A DNA stretch of 64,000 nucleotides from Mesostigma viride (GCA_009746045.1 RPFO01000130.1:457808-521807); one strand, 5' to 3'; positions 46,771-59,371 are shown, counted from the first letter of the stretch. The notes: generated from the sequence alone by a model not told the origin. Translations and numbers: made by a program.

Positions 46771-49240
46771 GTGCACGTTATGGCGGTCCGGGGAGATCCT
46801 GAGGACTGGACGGACGCCGAGCACGCGCGGAACCGGTGCCGACTGGAGTACCTGTCGGCCCTGGACGCCCGGGCGGACGTCGACGAGCTGGACCAGGGTG
46901 CCCCCAACGCCGCCATTTTCGCGGGCTTTGCGGCCCGTGCCCCGTTGCTGGCGGCCCGGCACCTGCCGGTCATGCCCCGCCACCGCCCCGGCCCGCTCTA
47001 CCGCCAGGACCCCAAGGTCTTGGCCGCCCGGCACCGCCTCAAGCGTAACCGGGACCCGCTGCAGACACCAGTGCTCAAGGCCGCCCTCGTGGAGGCCTAC
47101 GAGCACGCTCAGGACGCGGAGGCGGCCCAGTGCATCGCAGATGCCAAGGCCTGCCAAGCTCGCAACCAGGGCAAGGACATGTGGTATCACCTCGACCGGC
47201 TCGGCGGCCGGCGGCAGCGCACCCCGGTGGAGCACACGGGGGACGGCACGGCGCCGGTCAGCCTTGACCGCTGGTTGGCCCACAATGTTTCCTTGACCGG
47301 TGGGGCTCGCGCCCCCCCCCCCGCCGCTTCACCCCGAGGCGGGTTGCCGGACCCCCGCCGCCGCCAGCGCCCCCCTCCTCGGCCGCGGACTACCAAGTCC
47401 GCGCCTTGCAGGAGGGCTGCCTTGCCACCAACGACGTCGTCCACCCCTTCACTTTGAAGGAATTGGACGGCGCCCTTGCTCGCCTGCGGTACGATGCGGC
47501 GGTCGGTGCCGACCACCTGTCTGCTGAGCTGCTGAAGACCCCTGATCCGGCGGTTAGGGATCTTCTGCTGGCGTTCTGCTCTCTGACGAGCCTCCGCCTG
47601 CGCTGAGTGGCAGACGGCCATCCGCGTCATGCTGTACAAGAAGGGCTCTGCTGCTGACCCCGGTAACTACCGGGGTGTCTGCCTCCAGAGCGCCGCGCTG
47701 AACTTCTTCATGCGCATGATGCTGCACAGGCTCCGCGCCGCGCTGGACCCACACCTGGGTGAGTCTCAGATGGGTTTCCGTCGTGGTCGTAACACTGCAT
47801 GGCTGTGTTTGTCGCGCGCCGGTTGATGGAGGAGGTGCGTCGCCTTTGCCCTGACAGTTTGCCGCTGGTCTTCATTTTTGTTGACTATATCAAGGCCTTT
47901 GACACGGTCCTCTGGGAGGCTCATCCTAGCTCTGGATCGGGTGCCACCAGCGTTTATTGCTGCCATCCGTCGTCTGTATGAGGGCTCACAGGCCGTAGTG
48001 CGGACTGCGGAAAGCACCACCCCACCATTCCCCCTTCACTACGAGGTGTGGCAAGGTTGTGTCCTGTCCCCATACCTGTTCATTATTGTCGTGGATCACG
48101 TCATGCGCCGGGCACGTGCGCGCTTTTACTGCTTTCAAGGGATTCGAGCCAGGCTTGGACATCCTTAACGAGAAAGAGCACGGCGGGGTTAAACGTGGTT
48201 ACCGCCTGGCAGACCTGATTTATGCGGATGACATCACCCTCATCGCGAGCCCCGAGCACATTCAGACCTGGCTGGACTGTCTGGGCCTGGAGGCGAGGGC
48301 GGTGGGGTTGGAGATTAGTGTCAAAACTGAGGCGATGGTGATAGGGGCCTCCAGTACACCGCCGCTGCCGCGCCTGCTCGACGCCCGGGACGGCGGTCCC
48401 GTTCCGCGATCGCTTCAAACTGTTGGGGAGTTGGCTCCCTGACACCGCCGACGATGTGGACATCCGCATCGGCCTGGCCTGGGCTAGGCTTCGTTCGCTT
48501 AACACCTACTGGCGCTCCAAGGGCTGGGCGAGCACCGCAAGCGCATGCTCTTCAAGGTCCTCGTCCTCACGGTACGTGCTCACGTATGGCGCCGAGGCGT
48601 GGACACTCACACCCACACTGGCAGCTAAGCTTGACGGCACAGTTTACAGGATGCTCCGACAGGTCCTGAACGTAGGGTTTTCCAAGCGCCCGTCATTAGA
48701 GTCTTTGTATCAGGGCATGCCTCGTATTTCGGACGAGATTAGACAGCGTAGGATAGCATTTGTAGGACACCTTGCTCGCACCAGCCAGGTCGACACCGCC
48801 CTTGGTCTGGCCGGCCCCCAGCGGCTTGGCCAGCCAGGGCGGCATATTCTGACCTGGCCTGGCCCCAAGGGCATACCCAAAAGGGTACGGGGAGACATTT
48901 CCCGAACTACATCCAGATGTTGCTGGATGACCTACTGGTCCCAGCCCAGTTTGAATACCGCATCCACTCTCTCTCCCTTCTTTGGACTGCCATGCAGAAC
49001 AAGACGCGGTGGCAGAAGATAGTCAAGGCTCACATGCCCGACCCTGTGGGCAAGCCACCTCCCCCCAAGAGGAGGAGGCGTTTTGATGAGTAGGGTAGTT
49101 AGGATTTTTCTAGACTAGATAGATTAGCGTTAGGTTAGTTAGATTACGCGGCTCTCTCCACTCCACCATCCATCAAGGAATATGTGCTACATGATCTCCC
49201 AACGGAGGCATGTTATAATTTAATTTAATTTAATTTTTAT
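46771..49240 (+). pseudogene. LINE family A ORF2 (L1-like reverse transcriptase), 5'-truncated, frameshifted
   Basis: The protein can be followed through several frames from 46771: a linker region, then RT pieces YKKGSAADPGNYRGVCL, MGFRRGRNT, FVDYIKAFDTV (motif A, near 47880) and IYADDITLIA (motif C, near 48222). A long C-terminal part follows, ending PPPPKRRRRFDE and a stop at 49093, then 3' UTR with a (TTTAA)n tail near 49220. No N-terminal endonuclease is present. At least four frame breaks make it a dead copy. Confidence 0.85.
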
Positions 49241-49394
49241 GGCGGCACCACGCACGTGACCAGTGCGCCTGGGCTCCCTGGCATCGTCTAGGTGCTATTA
49301 AACGTAGATATGGAGGTCCCCTCCTCACGTGGGCCGGGCCCAGCAATGCTCACCGCCACAAGGCCCACACCTTTATTTAAAGTTAACAGCTAGT

Positions 49395-49600
49395 CGCAGA
49401 CATGGGGGGCCTAGGTCTCTCCGTGATTTGGAACAAGATGATGGACAAGGCCAAGTGGGCCCAGGTTATAGAGGACAACGACCCCCCCCCCGTGGGGAAG
49501 CTCCCGCGTGTGCAAACATACGGGCGGCACGCCAGACAGGTCCACTAGGGTAGAGAGCTTAGACTAGTTGTTGTAGATAGATGTTGTAGATTAATTAATT
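49395..49600 (+). pseudogene. LINE family A variant, 3' end
   Basis: The last ~45 codons of an ORF2-like protein (LSVIWNKMMDKAKWAQVIED, a match in form to the C-terminus at 59110-59274), disturbed at a C-run near 49485, followed by 3' UTR and a TTAATTAATTAATTAA tail. Confidence 0.65.
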
Positions 49601-49760
49601 AATTAAGATCATAGCTCCGTGGGGAGCATATGTAACACATAGCCCTGAGAAAGGGGCATCTATGGGTTTGTAATACAATCAGGGCCACAACCTGCAGGTG
49701 TAGGATGTACAGCTGTCACCTGCTCTGGGTGCACAAGGTGCATCTGCACCGCCATGATGG
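49600..49760 (-). repeat. LINE family A 3' tail, inverted
   Basis: The minus strand reads GCCCCTTTCTCAGGGCTATG and GTTACATATGCTCCCCACGG, the family A 3' UTR phrase, ending in the shared ATTAATTA tail. It meets the previous plus-strand LINE tail to tail. Confidence 0.6.
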
Positions 49761-49860
49761 TTCATGCCTCCTGATCGAGCTCACACAGGGCGGCTCGGGG
49801 AGGGCCTAGGAGGCCTGCATGACATATGGGGTGGAAGATATATATACGCAGATATATATA

Positions 49861-52800
49861 CTGCGCTTCCTCTCGGCCCGCCCCCGGTCTCGCTGGGTCC
49901 CCTGCCGGGTCCCCACCGGGCCCCGGGGCCAGCTGCCTCCCCGACCCCTCGGCCGCCGCCCCCGGCCTCGTTGCCGGGGCCTGGGGTGGTCGCGGGCGCG
50001 CTGGCGAGTCCCCCTGGGAGGGGCGCCGGCGTTCTCGATCCCCCTCCGCTGGGGGTCTCCCCGGTGGGCACTGCCTCCTCCGTGGCCCCGGCGGGCATGC
50101 CGGGCGCTGGTCGGGTCGTGGTGCGCGCGCCTGCCGGCCCGGCTGGGGAGACGCCGCAGGCCCCACGTCCTGCCTTTGCTGGCGCCGCTCCCCGCCACTC
50201 AGCGCCCGCCGACGGCCTTCACCGGTGTGCCGTGCTGCTTCCCACGGGGGTCCCCGTGTGCTGGTGTGTTCCACAACCGTAACCTCCTCTGCCAGCACCT
50301 TCGCGCTGTGCACCCCGATCTCGGCGCGGCGGATCTGCAGGCCATGAGCTGTTACCGGTGCCCGGAAGCTCACTGCCAGCGGGTGTACTCCATTCACGGG
50401 CGCGCTCAGCACGCGCGCGCCTGTGTTGCTCAACGGCCCCTCAACCGGCCAGCAGTCCCGGCCCCCTCCCCCCTCCCGCCTCGGCTCCCACCGGCTCCCA
50501 GCCCCCGCCGCCCGACTACTCGGCCAGTTGGCGTTGGCTTGACACGGTTCCCTGGGATGCATGCGCCATCAACCCGACGTCTACCCTGACCGACCTCCCC
50601 CACCGCGCGCGTAGCCTTTTCGCGCAATGTGCAATCGTTTCTCTCCGGCGCATGCACGCCGCTCCGGACGACCCGCTGGGCTTTAAACTGCACATGGTGA
50701 CCCCCCGCCTGCTCCTCACCCCTCTCGGGCGTGGTGTGCGCGGCCTCCAGGGTGCGGTTATTGCCCGTTGCCGACGCTTTCTGCAGGGGGACTGGGAGGG
50801 GCTGTTTGGCGTGCCGCCCCCGCGCACGGCCCGGCTGTCGGGGGAGGTCAACTTCGAGCGGGTGGCCGCCGACGTCATCCGCCTCGTCCGCGAGGGGCAG
50901 CTCAGCCGGGCCATGACCCGCTTGGAAATGGCCAAGCTGGCCCCCGCCAATGCGGCTACCCTGGCGGCCTTGGAGGCTCTTCACCCTGCGGAGCCCGGAT
51001 TCCAGCTGCCCGTGCCGGACCCCCTGCCGGCCCCCCTCCGGCTGGACCGCGACTGCTTCCTGGAGGTGATGCGTGCGGTCCCGCGGGCTTCCTCTACCGG
51101 GCCGTCGGGCTGGCGCTACGAGCACTTGGAGGTCCTGGTGGGGCATGGGGGCGAGGACATTCTCTTTGACACCCTCATTGACCTGGCGGCTGGTCGCGTT
51201 CCTCCCGCTGCGCGCGAGTGGTTAGCGGGCGCTCGCCTCCTCGCTCTGCTCAAGGGTGTCTTGCCCCCCCCGAGGGCAAGGTGCGCCCGATCGCCTGCGG
51301 TGAGGTGCTCCGCAAGCTCGTGGGCAAAGTGATCTGCCGCCAAAAGGCGCCCGAGCTCCGTGCCTTTTTCTGCCCGCCCCTCGCAGCGGGTGAGACCTCG
51401 GTGGCGGCCCAGCTGGGGGTGACGACTCCAGGCGGGGCGGATATCCTCATCCATTCGGTGCAGGCCTACCTCGAGGCCCACCCCACCCACGCTGTCGTCA
51501 AGGTCGACTGCCACAACGCGTTCAACAGTCTGTCCCGCGCCAGCATGTTTGCGGCCGTCATGGAGTCCTTCGAGGACTTGTACGCTTGGACAGCCGTGTG
51601 CTACGGCCAGCCCGGCCAACTGGTTCACATCATGGAGGACGGCACTCGCGGCGGCCTGCTGTCGCGGTCGGGCACCCAGCAAGGGGACCCCCTGGGACCC
51701 CTGTACTTTGCCGCCCCCCTCCAGGGTTGCCTCCAAGCGGTCCATGCTGCCCACCCGGCGGTCGCTATTCAGGCCTACTTGGATGATATCTACCTTCTGG
51801 GCCCTGTGCCGGACACCACCGCGGCTCTGCTGGCACTGCAGACCGCGGTGGCCGACATCAACCTCCAGTTGACCCTGGCCAAGTGCGCGGTGTACTCGCC
51901 CCAAGGTGATTGCTCCGGCTTTCCGCCCCAGCTCTTGGGCCGGGACGAGCGCCTCCATGGGTTGGATGTCCTCGGCGTTCCGGTTGGCGACCCCGCGTTT
52001 GTCATCGATGCTCTGCGGGCCGCCCTCGAGGCACGCACTGAGGTACTGCCCTTGATTGCGCGCCTTCATGATTCGCAGACCAAGGGTCTGCTTCTGTGGT
52101 TTTGCGCTCACCCTCGCGTCGTTCACTGGCTCCGGGGCGCTCTTCCGTCTCAGGTCCGGCTGGCCGCCGAGGGCCACGACGAACGCATCCAGTCGGCCTT
52201 GGCGCAGCTGGTCCCGGGCCCCGACCTCCCGCCACATGCTATTCGCATTGCCTCCCTGCCTGCACGGATGGGTGGCTGCGGTCTGACTCGTGCCGCCCGG
52301 CTGGCCCCAGCAGCCTTTTTGGGCTCCGTCGCTCAGTCGTGGGCGGAAAGCTGCCGGCTCCTGCCCCTTTTGGCAACGGCAGCGCCTGACCTCCTGGACC
52401 CCAGCAGCCCTTTGCCCTTCGTCACCGCCATCCAGGAGGCCTATGCTGAGATCCAGCAGGCCTGTTCTCCCGTCCGTGCCGCTCAGGCGGTACAGCGCCA
52501 CCTCCCTCGCGGCACTCCCTCGGTCGCCTCCGTTCAATCTCCCGCCGCATTCCCTGCTCGCGTCATCGATAAACACCAGAAAACCTACGCGGGTATTCTG
52601 CACACGGCTGATTGGATTGCTCTTTTCGCGGACCTCAACGCCCAGGGACGTGCGTGGCTGTTCTCGCTTTCCTTGCGGAGTGTGGGCTCGGCGTACCTTC
52701 GTGCTCTTCCCATGGCCCCCCCATTCGCCTTGGCTCCCAGCCACTACTCGGTGGCGCTCCGGCACCAGCTATTTGCCCCGCAGCCTCTTGTTCCGGCCGG

Positions 52801-53562
52801 GCGGCCTTGTGGTAGCTGTGGGCAGCCGCTGGATCCCACGGGGACTCACTACCTTGCCTGCATGGGGGGCCAACAGAATCAGAATTGGTATTTGTATTTG
52901 CACACTGTCCTCCTGACGGTGGTGCTCGCCATGATTCGGTCGGTTTTCCCCCACGCGAACATCCGGTCCGAGGATGCGGATGGCGCTGCCTTCTATTCCC
53001 CCAACCACCGGCCTGACATCGTGGTGCTGGACTTTGAGGGGGGTGGCCGGCATCTGCTTATTGACGTTTCGGTGGCGCGGCCCTTGGCTCTTAGCCACGT
53101 GGCTGGGGCCTCCCTCACGGCAGGTTACACGGCGGACCGGGCGGAGCGGGCCAAGCTCCTGGCCTACGGCGACGTCGGGCACCATCGTGTGGTGCCCTTT
53201 GTCCTGGAGGAGTTTGGGGCCATGGGGCCCCTGACCTCCGCCTTCTTCAAGGAGTGTTGCCGGCTCCGGGAGGACCGGCTGGACCTGGAGGGCCAGCGGG
53301 CCCCATGGTCGGCGCGGACCTGGACGTCATATTGGCGTCAGCGCTTGTCGGTGGCGCTGACTCGGGCCATGGCTGACATCATGCTCCGCCGTACGCGGGC
53401 TGATTTTGCGGTGCAGCAGGGCTATTAGGTTCCTCCCGTTAGGCGTTTCCATTGGTCTTATCGTAGTATAGAGCTTTGACATGGCTCTGTATATAGGTTT
53501 ATAGCTGGGCGTTTGCTTTGGTTTGAGTGATTTCACTCTGCTGTAAGTAATTATATTTTTAA
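49861..53562 (+). pseudogene. LINE family B (RLE-type), 5'-truncated, nearly complete 3' two thirds
   Basis: From about 50250 the protein carries C2H2-like fingers (LLCQHLRAVH; CYRCPEAHC...HGRAQHARAC), then a pre-RT region to GWRYEHLEVL. After a frame change in a C8 tract near 51265 the frame 51218-53428 holds RPIACGEVLRKLVGK, D97 in KVDCHNAFN, QGDPLGP, YLDD (187-190), a CCHC knuckle (CGSCGQPLDPTGTHYLAC) and RPDIVVLDFEGG...LLIDVSVARP, which fits a PD-(D/E)XK restriction-like endonuclease as in R2/NeSL-type LINEs. Stop at 53428; 3' UTR to 53562. Apart from the single frame change the last 3 kb is open, so it is young. Confidence 0.87.
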
Positions 53563-54276
53563 TATATTTTTTTTAAAAATATAATTACTTACAGCAGAGT
53601 GAAATCACTCAAACCAAAGCAAACGCCCAGCTATAAACCTATATACAGAGCCATGTCAAAGCTCTATACTACGATAAGACCAATGGAAACGCCTAACGGG
53701 AGGAACCTAATAGCCCTGCTGCACCGCAAAATCAGCCCGCGTACGGCGGAGCATGATGTCAGCCATGGCCCGAGTCAGCGCCACCGACAAGCGCTGACGC
53801 CAATATGACGTCCAGGTCCGCGCCGACCATGGGGCCCGCTGGCCCTCCAGGTCCAGCCGGTCCTCCCGGAGCCGGCAACACTCCTTGAAGAAGGCGGAGG
53901 TCAGGGGCCCCATGGCCCCAAACTCCTCCAGGACAAAGGGCACCACACGATGGTGCCCGACGTCGCCGTAGGCCAGGAGCTTGGCCCGCTCCGCCCGGTC
54001 CGCCGTGTAACCTGCCGTGAGGGAGGCCCCAGCCACGTGGCTAAGAGCCAAGGGCCGCGCCACCGAAACGTCAATAAGCAGATGCCGGCCACCCCCCTCA
54101 AAGTCCAGCACCACGATGTCAGGCCGGTGGTTGGGGGAATAGAAGGCAGCGCCATCCGCATCCTCGGACCGGATGTTCGCGTGGGGGAAAACCGACCGAA
54201 TCATGGCGAGCACCACCGTCAGGAGGACAGTGTGCAAATACAAATACCAATTCTGATTCTGTTGGCCCCCCATGCA
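52859..54276. repeat. Perfect palindrome, 704-bp arms
   Basis: 52859-53562 and 53573-54276 are exact reverse complements about centre 53567.5, with a ~10-bp AT spacer. Identical translated frames appear on opposite strands at mirror positions. The arms are the last 570 bp of LINE B coding sequence and its 3' UTR. Confidence 0.95.
53573..54276 (-). pseudogene. LINE family B 3' end, inverted arm
   Basis: Minus-strand frame 53707-54303 repeats the endonuclease end of the neighbouring LINE B without a single change, then breaks off at TGCATGG and runs into unrelated AT-rich sequence. Confidence 0.9.
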
Positions 54277-54296
54277 ATTAATTGATATATATCCCG

Positions 54297-54490
54297 GGGG
54301 CATTGGCGCGGGCGCGTGGTTTCTCGTGCCTGGGCGTCCCTGTGGGTGACCCTGACTACATCGAAGAGGAGCTCCGGGCCACCGTGGAACAGCGCACCCA
54401 TGTCCTCGAGACTTGGGCGCGCCTCAAGGACCCCCAGACCAAAGGGCTCCTCCTGTGGTTTTGCGCCCACCTGATGTTCCTAATTAATTA
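54297..54490 (+). pseudogene. LINE family B variant fragment
   Basis: Encodes LGVPVGDPDYIEEELRATVE...QTKGLLLWFCAH, matching the region after the RT in the family B copy at 51965-52110 but clearly diverged. Stops at an (ATTA)n tract. Confidence 0.75.
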
Positions 54491-54519
54491 ATTAATTTAT
54501 TAATTAATGCACATGCATT

Positions 54520-54835
54520 CGCCATGACACTCCGCCTCTTATTAGACGACACCGAGGTCCCCTACCCTACTTCAGGCCGCTTCAAGCTGCTCGGCAGTTG
54601 GTTTCCCGACTGCGAGGACGACCTGACGACACGGATTGGCATGGTGTGGGCGAACCTCCATGACCACCGCCGCTGGTGGAGCAACCCCGCCCTAGCCCGG
54701 ATCAAGCGTGACCTCTTCAAGGTCATCATTCTGACGATCCTGACCTACGGCGCCGAGACCTGGACACTGACGCAGGAGCTGGAGCAACGACTCGACGGCA
54801 CCGTTGACCACCAAGATGCTGCGCAAGGCCCTTAA
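54520..54835 (+). pseudogene. LINE family A ORF2 fragment, left part
   Basis: FKLLGSWFPDCEDDLTTRIG... and LTYGAETWTLTQELEQRLDGTV align with the family A ORF2 at 48410-48650. The frame is interrupted after ...MLRKAL by a TTAA-flanked insertion and resumes at 58813. Confidence 0.8.
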
Positions 54836-57800
54836 GGGGATGTGGCACCTCAAAACCCTTAAAATTGACATATGCTAATATCACTTGAAATTCATTTGCA
54901 CAATGCTAAGTTATGATTGGGGGCACTAAATAACATCTCTAGTGAGTTGTCCATGCACTTCTTGGGGGTACTACCCCCATATATACGCCGATAATGCGCT
55001 ATAAATAGCAAAAGACGCTAACTAGGGCTGGTTATGCCCCAGCCAATCCACAAAACAGGTTGACCCAAAAAGCACAAGCCACGTAGTAACTTCCTGGCAC
55101 ATCGCAAACAGCAACTTACATGGGGCATATGGACACCGCCGTTCAAAAAAAATAGCCCGTGGCGCCAAAAACGCGATTTTTTTCACTTCAAAATATAAAA
55201 CAATTCATAAACTTGTCAGATCAAGCCAAAAAGCACTATTAAATTTTGGCACGGGTGGTCCCAGCCACGGTCCAAGTTTGAGGTCAATCGGACAACCCTA
55301 GCTCAAGTTATTGCGTTTGGCAGATGCCACTCTCACGACCGCTAAAGAAGGTTTTTCTTTGTACAAGGCCACTTAGGCACGATGTTTTCCATCCAAAGAG
55401 CCTGAAAGCATGCCCTACTCGATCACAAAACATAAGCAAACGCCTAGGCACCTCATCTGCCCTCACCTGCCCTCGGCATGGCCAACCTTGCCAGCGCAAG
55501 CATAGCAACACGATCGCTAGGCATACATGCCAAGAGAGCATACACTATACTCAACCCAAGGTTACCTTGTAAACTTCATGCCAAGAACTCAGCAAATCTA
55601 TGACCAAAAGCACCTCTAACTCTTGCTCACTGATGACGACACATGCTCAAGGTCGGGGGTCACTGTGGCACGCACTGATGGGTTCCCTAGACGACCACCT
55701 GACAAGGCGCTAAGAACCACTCAGTAACCAAGTAAACTCAATTACACTTTACATGCCATCCAACATGCATCAAATACATGCTGAATATGTTATATGAAGT
55801 ACAAATGGGTGGCCACACACCTCATACACCTTCACCGTCCCTCGAGCATGGCCAGACTTATAAGCATGTGAATAGCAATAATGATGATGGCACTAAAATG
55901 CCTAATCAGCATTTTCTATGTTTCTCCCAGGTTAGAGTGTTAACCCCTAAATGGTCTTGCTGCCGATTTTCCGCCAAAAAGTGACTTACAGCCGATTTGT
56001 CGGCACCTACTCGGGGGACCAGTTTGCGAGAATACTATTGGGAATTAGGAAACGTTTAGCTGAGAAGAATGAAAGTTTATAAGTTTCTCCAGAACATGAT
56101 ACTAGGGTTTGCTATATTTTGACCAAGTTTAACAGGTGTTCCAGACCGTCAAAGTACAAGGGGTCAGGGTACTTTTTCACGTACAACGTGCATTCCGGAA
56201 AACGACGACCTGGCCATGGCGGCTTGCGCCCACGCATGGCATTTACGTTTGCGTTCGAATTTTCTGGCCAAACTTAGGATATTGATTTTATACGTCCTAA
56301 AGATGATACAGGCCAATTTTTGGTTCGCGGGAATGCCATTTGATAGGTGTCGGCAGCGTTCTTGCTGGAAAAAACTGCGATCAGGCCGGACGATAGAAAC
56401 GTTGACAGCAATACCTTTCCGGCGTATTTTAAAGGATATATCGGTTTCTTTGTACTTTTTATGATACATATTAGTCGTAAACGTGCAAGGGTGGCCAGAA
56501 ATCGCCGAATCCAGCGACCATGCTGCACAACTTTGGTGTGCCGAAATGCGCCATTTTGCGGCCACCGCCTGGGCCAAGGTAACGCCATCCATGCCTGGTA
56601 AAGCTTAAGCATCGTTTTCCTATCGATGTTTGACGTTTATATATACGTTCTAGCTGGTGTAGCACATTCTTTTTGCATTATTCATGCTCTTTCTTGACCC
56701 TGGCCTGGCCCCTTTCTAAAACACCCTTCTTAGATGCTTCCCTCAGTCAGTTGACCTGCCACAGGGTGATGGTGATAAGTTTTAGAGGCTGTATGGGTTT
56801 GAATACCTCCATATATGTTTGTTATACATTTCCCACACACATATTGCATGAGTGTGAGGCAGTTGGCTGGTCTCTGTGGCATCATCAAGCATGTAACCGG
56901 TGAGTAGAAGCTTCCCATTGTCAGCATGTGCCACCAGGTGTGCTGGCCATCACCTGGAAAGCTATAGCAGCTTAGGCCTAGTTTATCCTTGCTAGGGCAG
57001 GCTGAAATAGGCTTAAAATCACTAGTTTGTTGGTGGCTGCCTCCTAGAATGCATGCCTTGCGTAGGGTATCCGTACCACGTTACCTACGTGCATGGACAA
57101 GGTGGCACCTGCACATAGGTGCCATGTAAGGGCAGTGTGATGATGCAGTTATGTTTCCCCATCATTGTGGAAGGGAAATGTATTGTTTGGCATGGTTGGG
57201 GGCCATGTTAGTAGGTATTAGTAGGTAGTATGCCCACTCCTACCCCCTTGGTTGCTTTTTACCAACGGTACCCCTATGGGCTGTACTGGGTGTAACTGCT
57301 GGTATACCCACCCAAATGATGACCCCAATGGCTCAAACTGTTCAGCAACTAATTGTTTATCATCCCTGAAGTGGTAGGTGCCTAGCTCTTACAACATAAT
57401 TCAAAATGCACATTCTACCAAAAATGAAAACGCTCGTCTTGACCCCCCTGACTTTGACGGCAGTTATACATGGCCTACGATGAATATATGTGAGGTTGTG
57501 ATATATCATGGCTTAGGGCAACTCATGGACATGCTTGCCCCCCAAGGACAGCCATTGGATATTGCTAGGTTGTACAGGGGCTGGTTTACAAAATAGGTGA
57601 GTTACTGCCGATTTATCGGCAGCATTTCCGCCCATTTAGGGGTTAAGGTTTATGCCAACCAAGCTAATCAACACTGCAGCGACTCCTTAACTGCCCTACC
57701 TGAGATGGGCAACAAACTGGAACGATGGAGGGCAAGGAACCATGGAGATCATGGCATACAAAGCTTGCATGCAGTCAACCATGTCAACCATCAGCACATT

Positions 57801-58812
57801 GCAGACTTTTCACATCATCATATCAAGGGAAAGCTCAAATAAACCAATGGTGGCAGCTATCTACATGCAGTCACACAAATGCAATATCTCCAACATGATC
57901 GTCAGTAAAACACTTCCTCCCCTGCAATGATGATAAAATGGAAAGAAACCATTGGCGGGCCCCCAGCGCATGAGCGCTGTGATGCCGCTGCGAAGAGAGG
58001 GTGCGTCACTCTCACACAACTAGAAGCTTCCATAAGCACAACATCCTTGCCAGAACACGTTTCATGAAATACCTGAAGCCTTCCCGAGAAGCAATAGGCT
58101 TCGACTGAAGCGGCCTTGACCACGACATCAACGAAAACAATCTAAAGCTGCCAGGTATTCGACAACACCACGGCAAGCAACGGCGAGCTAGCTGGCGGAA
58201 ACTGCCCAAAAAGAACGGGAAAAACTTCGAACGATGAGCTAATAGAAGAAAGAACTGATAGCACAGAACATTCGCGACAAATCTATACCTTGACTTCGCA
58301 GATCCCTCGCCCAGGCGCGCAACAACGGCCGTTCTTCCATATATGGAAGGTTCCGACATGCATTGCGGAGGCCTGAAGAATTACTTAGCGAGAATGGCCG
58401 AAAATGTAGCAAAAAGCACCAGTTCGGTTTGGAATTCAATGCTACCGATACGAATTCATCCTTCGCGGTCAAAAAGCCCCCGAAAACTGCGAATTTACAG
58501 CCGCTATCACGAATTCTATTTTATTCCGCGCGACGAAAAAATGCAGTTTACCCCCCATGCCGATGGCAGTAAAAGAAAGCAGCGATATTGTAAATCAGCT
58601 ACTTGCCGCCACAAACCAACATCATTCAATCATCGTCTTCAACATTCGAGCATTTTTTTGGCATTTCTCTAGCCTTACATTGCTAGTTTCGCCTAAACGC
58701 AGTCGCCATGGCCACTTCCGCAAGGGGTGCGCGCACCGTGCACCCACTTTTCACGGTACGGCTGGTACCGCGAATTTTTTGGCGCGGAAAAAATTCGGCG
58801 CGCCGCGTCCCC
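54836..58812. mobile_element. TTAA-flanked 4.0-kb insertion, probable DNA transposon
   Basis: Flanked by TTAA at 54832-54835 and 58813-58816; the LINE needs only one TTAA to read through. Ends are GGGGATGTGGCAC and, inverted, GGGGACGCGGCGC, about 10 of 13 identical. The interior is AT-richer than the LINEs and shows no transposase, RT or host gene I can recognise, so it is probably non-autonomous. TTAA target duplication is typical of piggyBac-like elements, though their ends usually begin CCC rather than GGGG. Confidence 0.6.
55944..57642. mobile_element. Nested TTAA-flanked 1.7-kb inverted-repeat element (piggyBac-like ends)
   Basis: TTAA-CCCCTAAATGG at 55940 mirrors CCATTTAGGGG-TTAA at 57632-57646. 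Further in, TGCTGCCGAT occurs on both sides, inverted, and TGCCGATT-type subterminal repeats surround it. No transposase frame was recognised; the longest frame (56164-56592, minus, 142 codons) has no family features. Confidence 0.6.
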
Positions 58813-59371
58813 TTAACACATCCCCTTTGGTTTGCACATTAGTAATGAGGATTTGTACGCTGATTTGCCCTATGTTTCCCACATTATTAGGCACAGGCGC
58901 CTGGGCCTAGCCGGGCACCTGGCCCGCACAGATCATGCAGGTAGACACATCAGATAGACTAGCTGGCACCAAAACCGCCCAGCCTGGGCGATATGTCCTC
59001 ACCTGGCGTGCCCCAGGCCGCGCGCGGCAGGGCCGCCACCCGTGGACTTTTCGTGATGGACTCGGCATGGACATGTGCTACACTAGACGCGACGGGCTCA
59101 CGCCCGGGCAACCTCCTGGTTTGTGTGTAATATGGAGGCAGATGGTACGCAAGGATAGATTGCAAGTAGTGATGAAGGAGACCACCCCCAAGTCTGTGGG
59201 GGCTCCGCGTGTGATCGCGTATGGCATTCATAGCGATTCGGGCCGCGGTGCCCACACCCCTGTAACTAGGACCTAGATAGCTTACACCATCCATTCCATC
59301 CCATGTTCCCCTCCCACTGAGGACTTATGCTCACGTGACGCAGTCACGTGTCTATTAATTAATTAATTAAT
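58813..59371 (+). pseudogene. LINE family A ORF2 fragment, right part and 3' UTR
   Basis: Continues the LINE cut at 54835: ADLPYVSHIIRHRRLGLAGH matches IRQRRIAFVGHLARTS at 48742-48789, then YVLTWRAPG and a C-terminus to a stop at 59274. The 3' UTR holds the GCGATTCGGGCCGCGG module also present at 6880, ending in (ATTA)n. Confidence 0.8.

Noticed and set aside
54836..58812. Host gene within the AT-richer 4-kb insert
   Set aside because: Frames are short, without domains or a consistent exon pattern, and the limits coincide with TTAA duplications.
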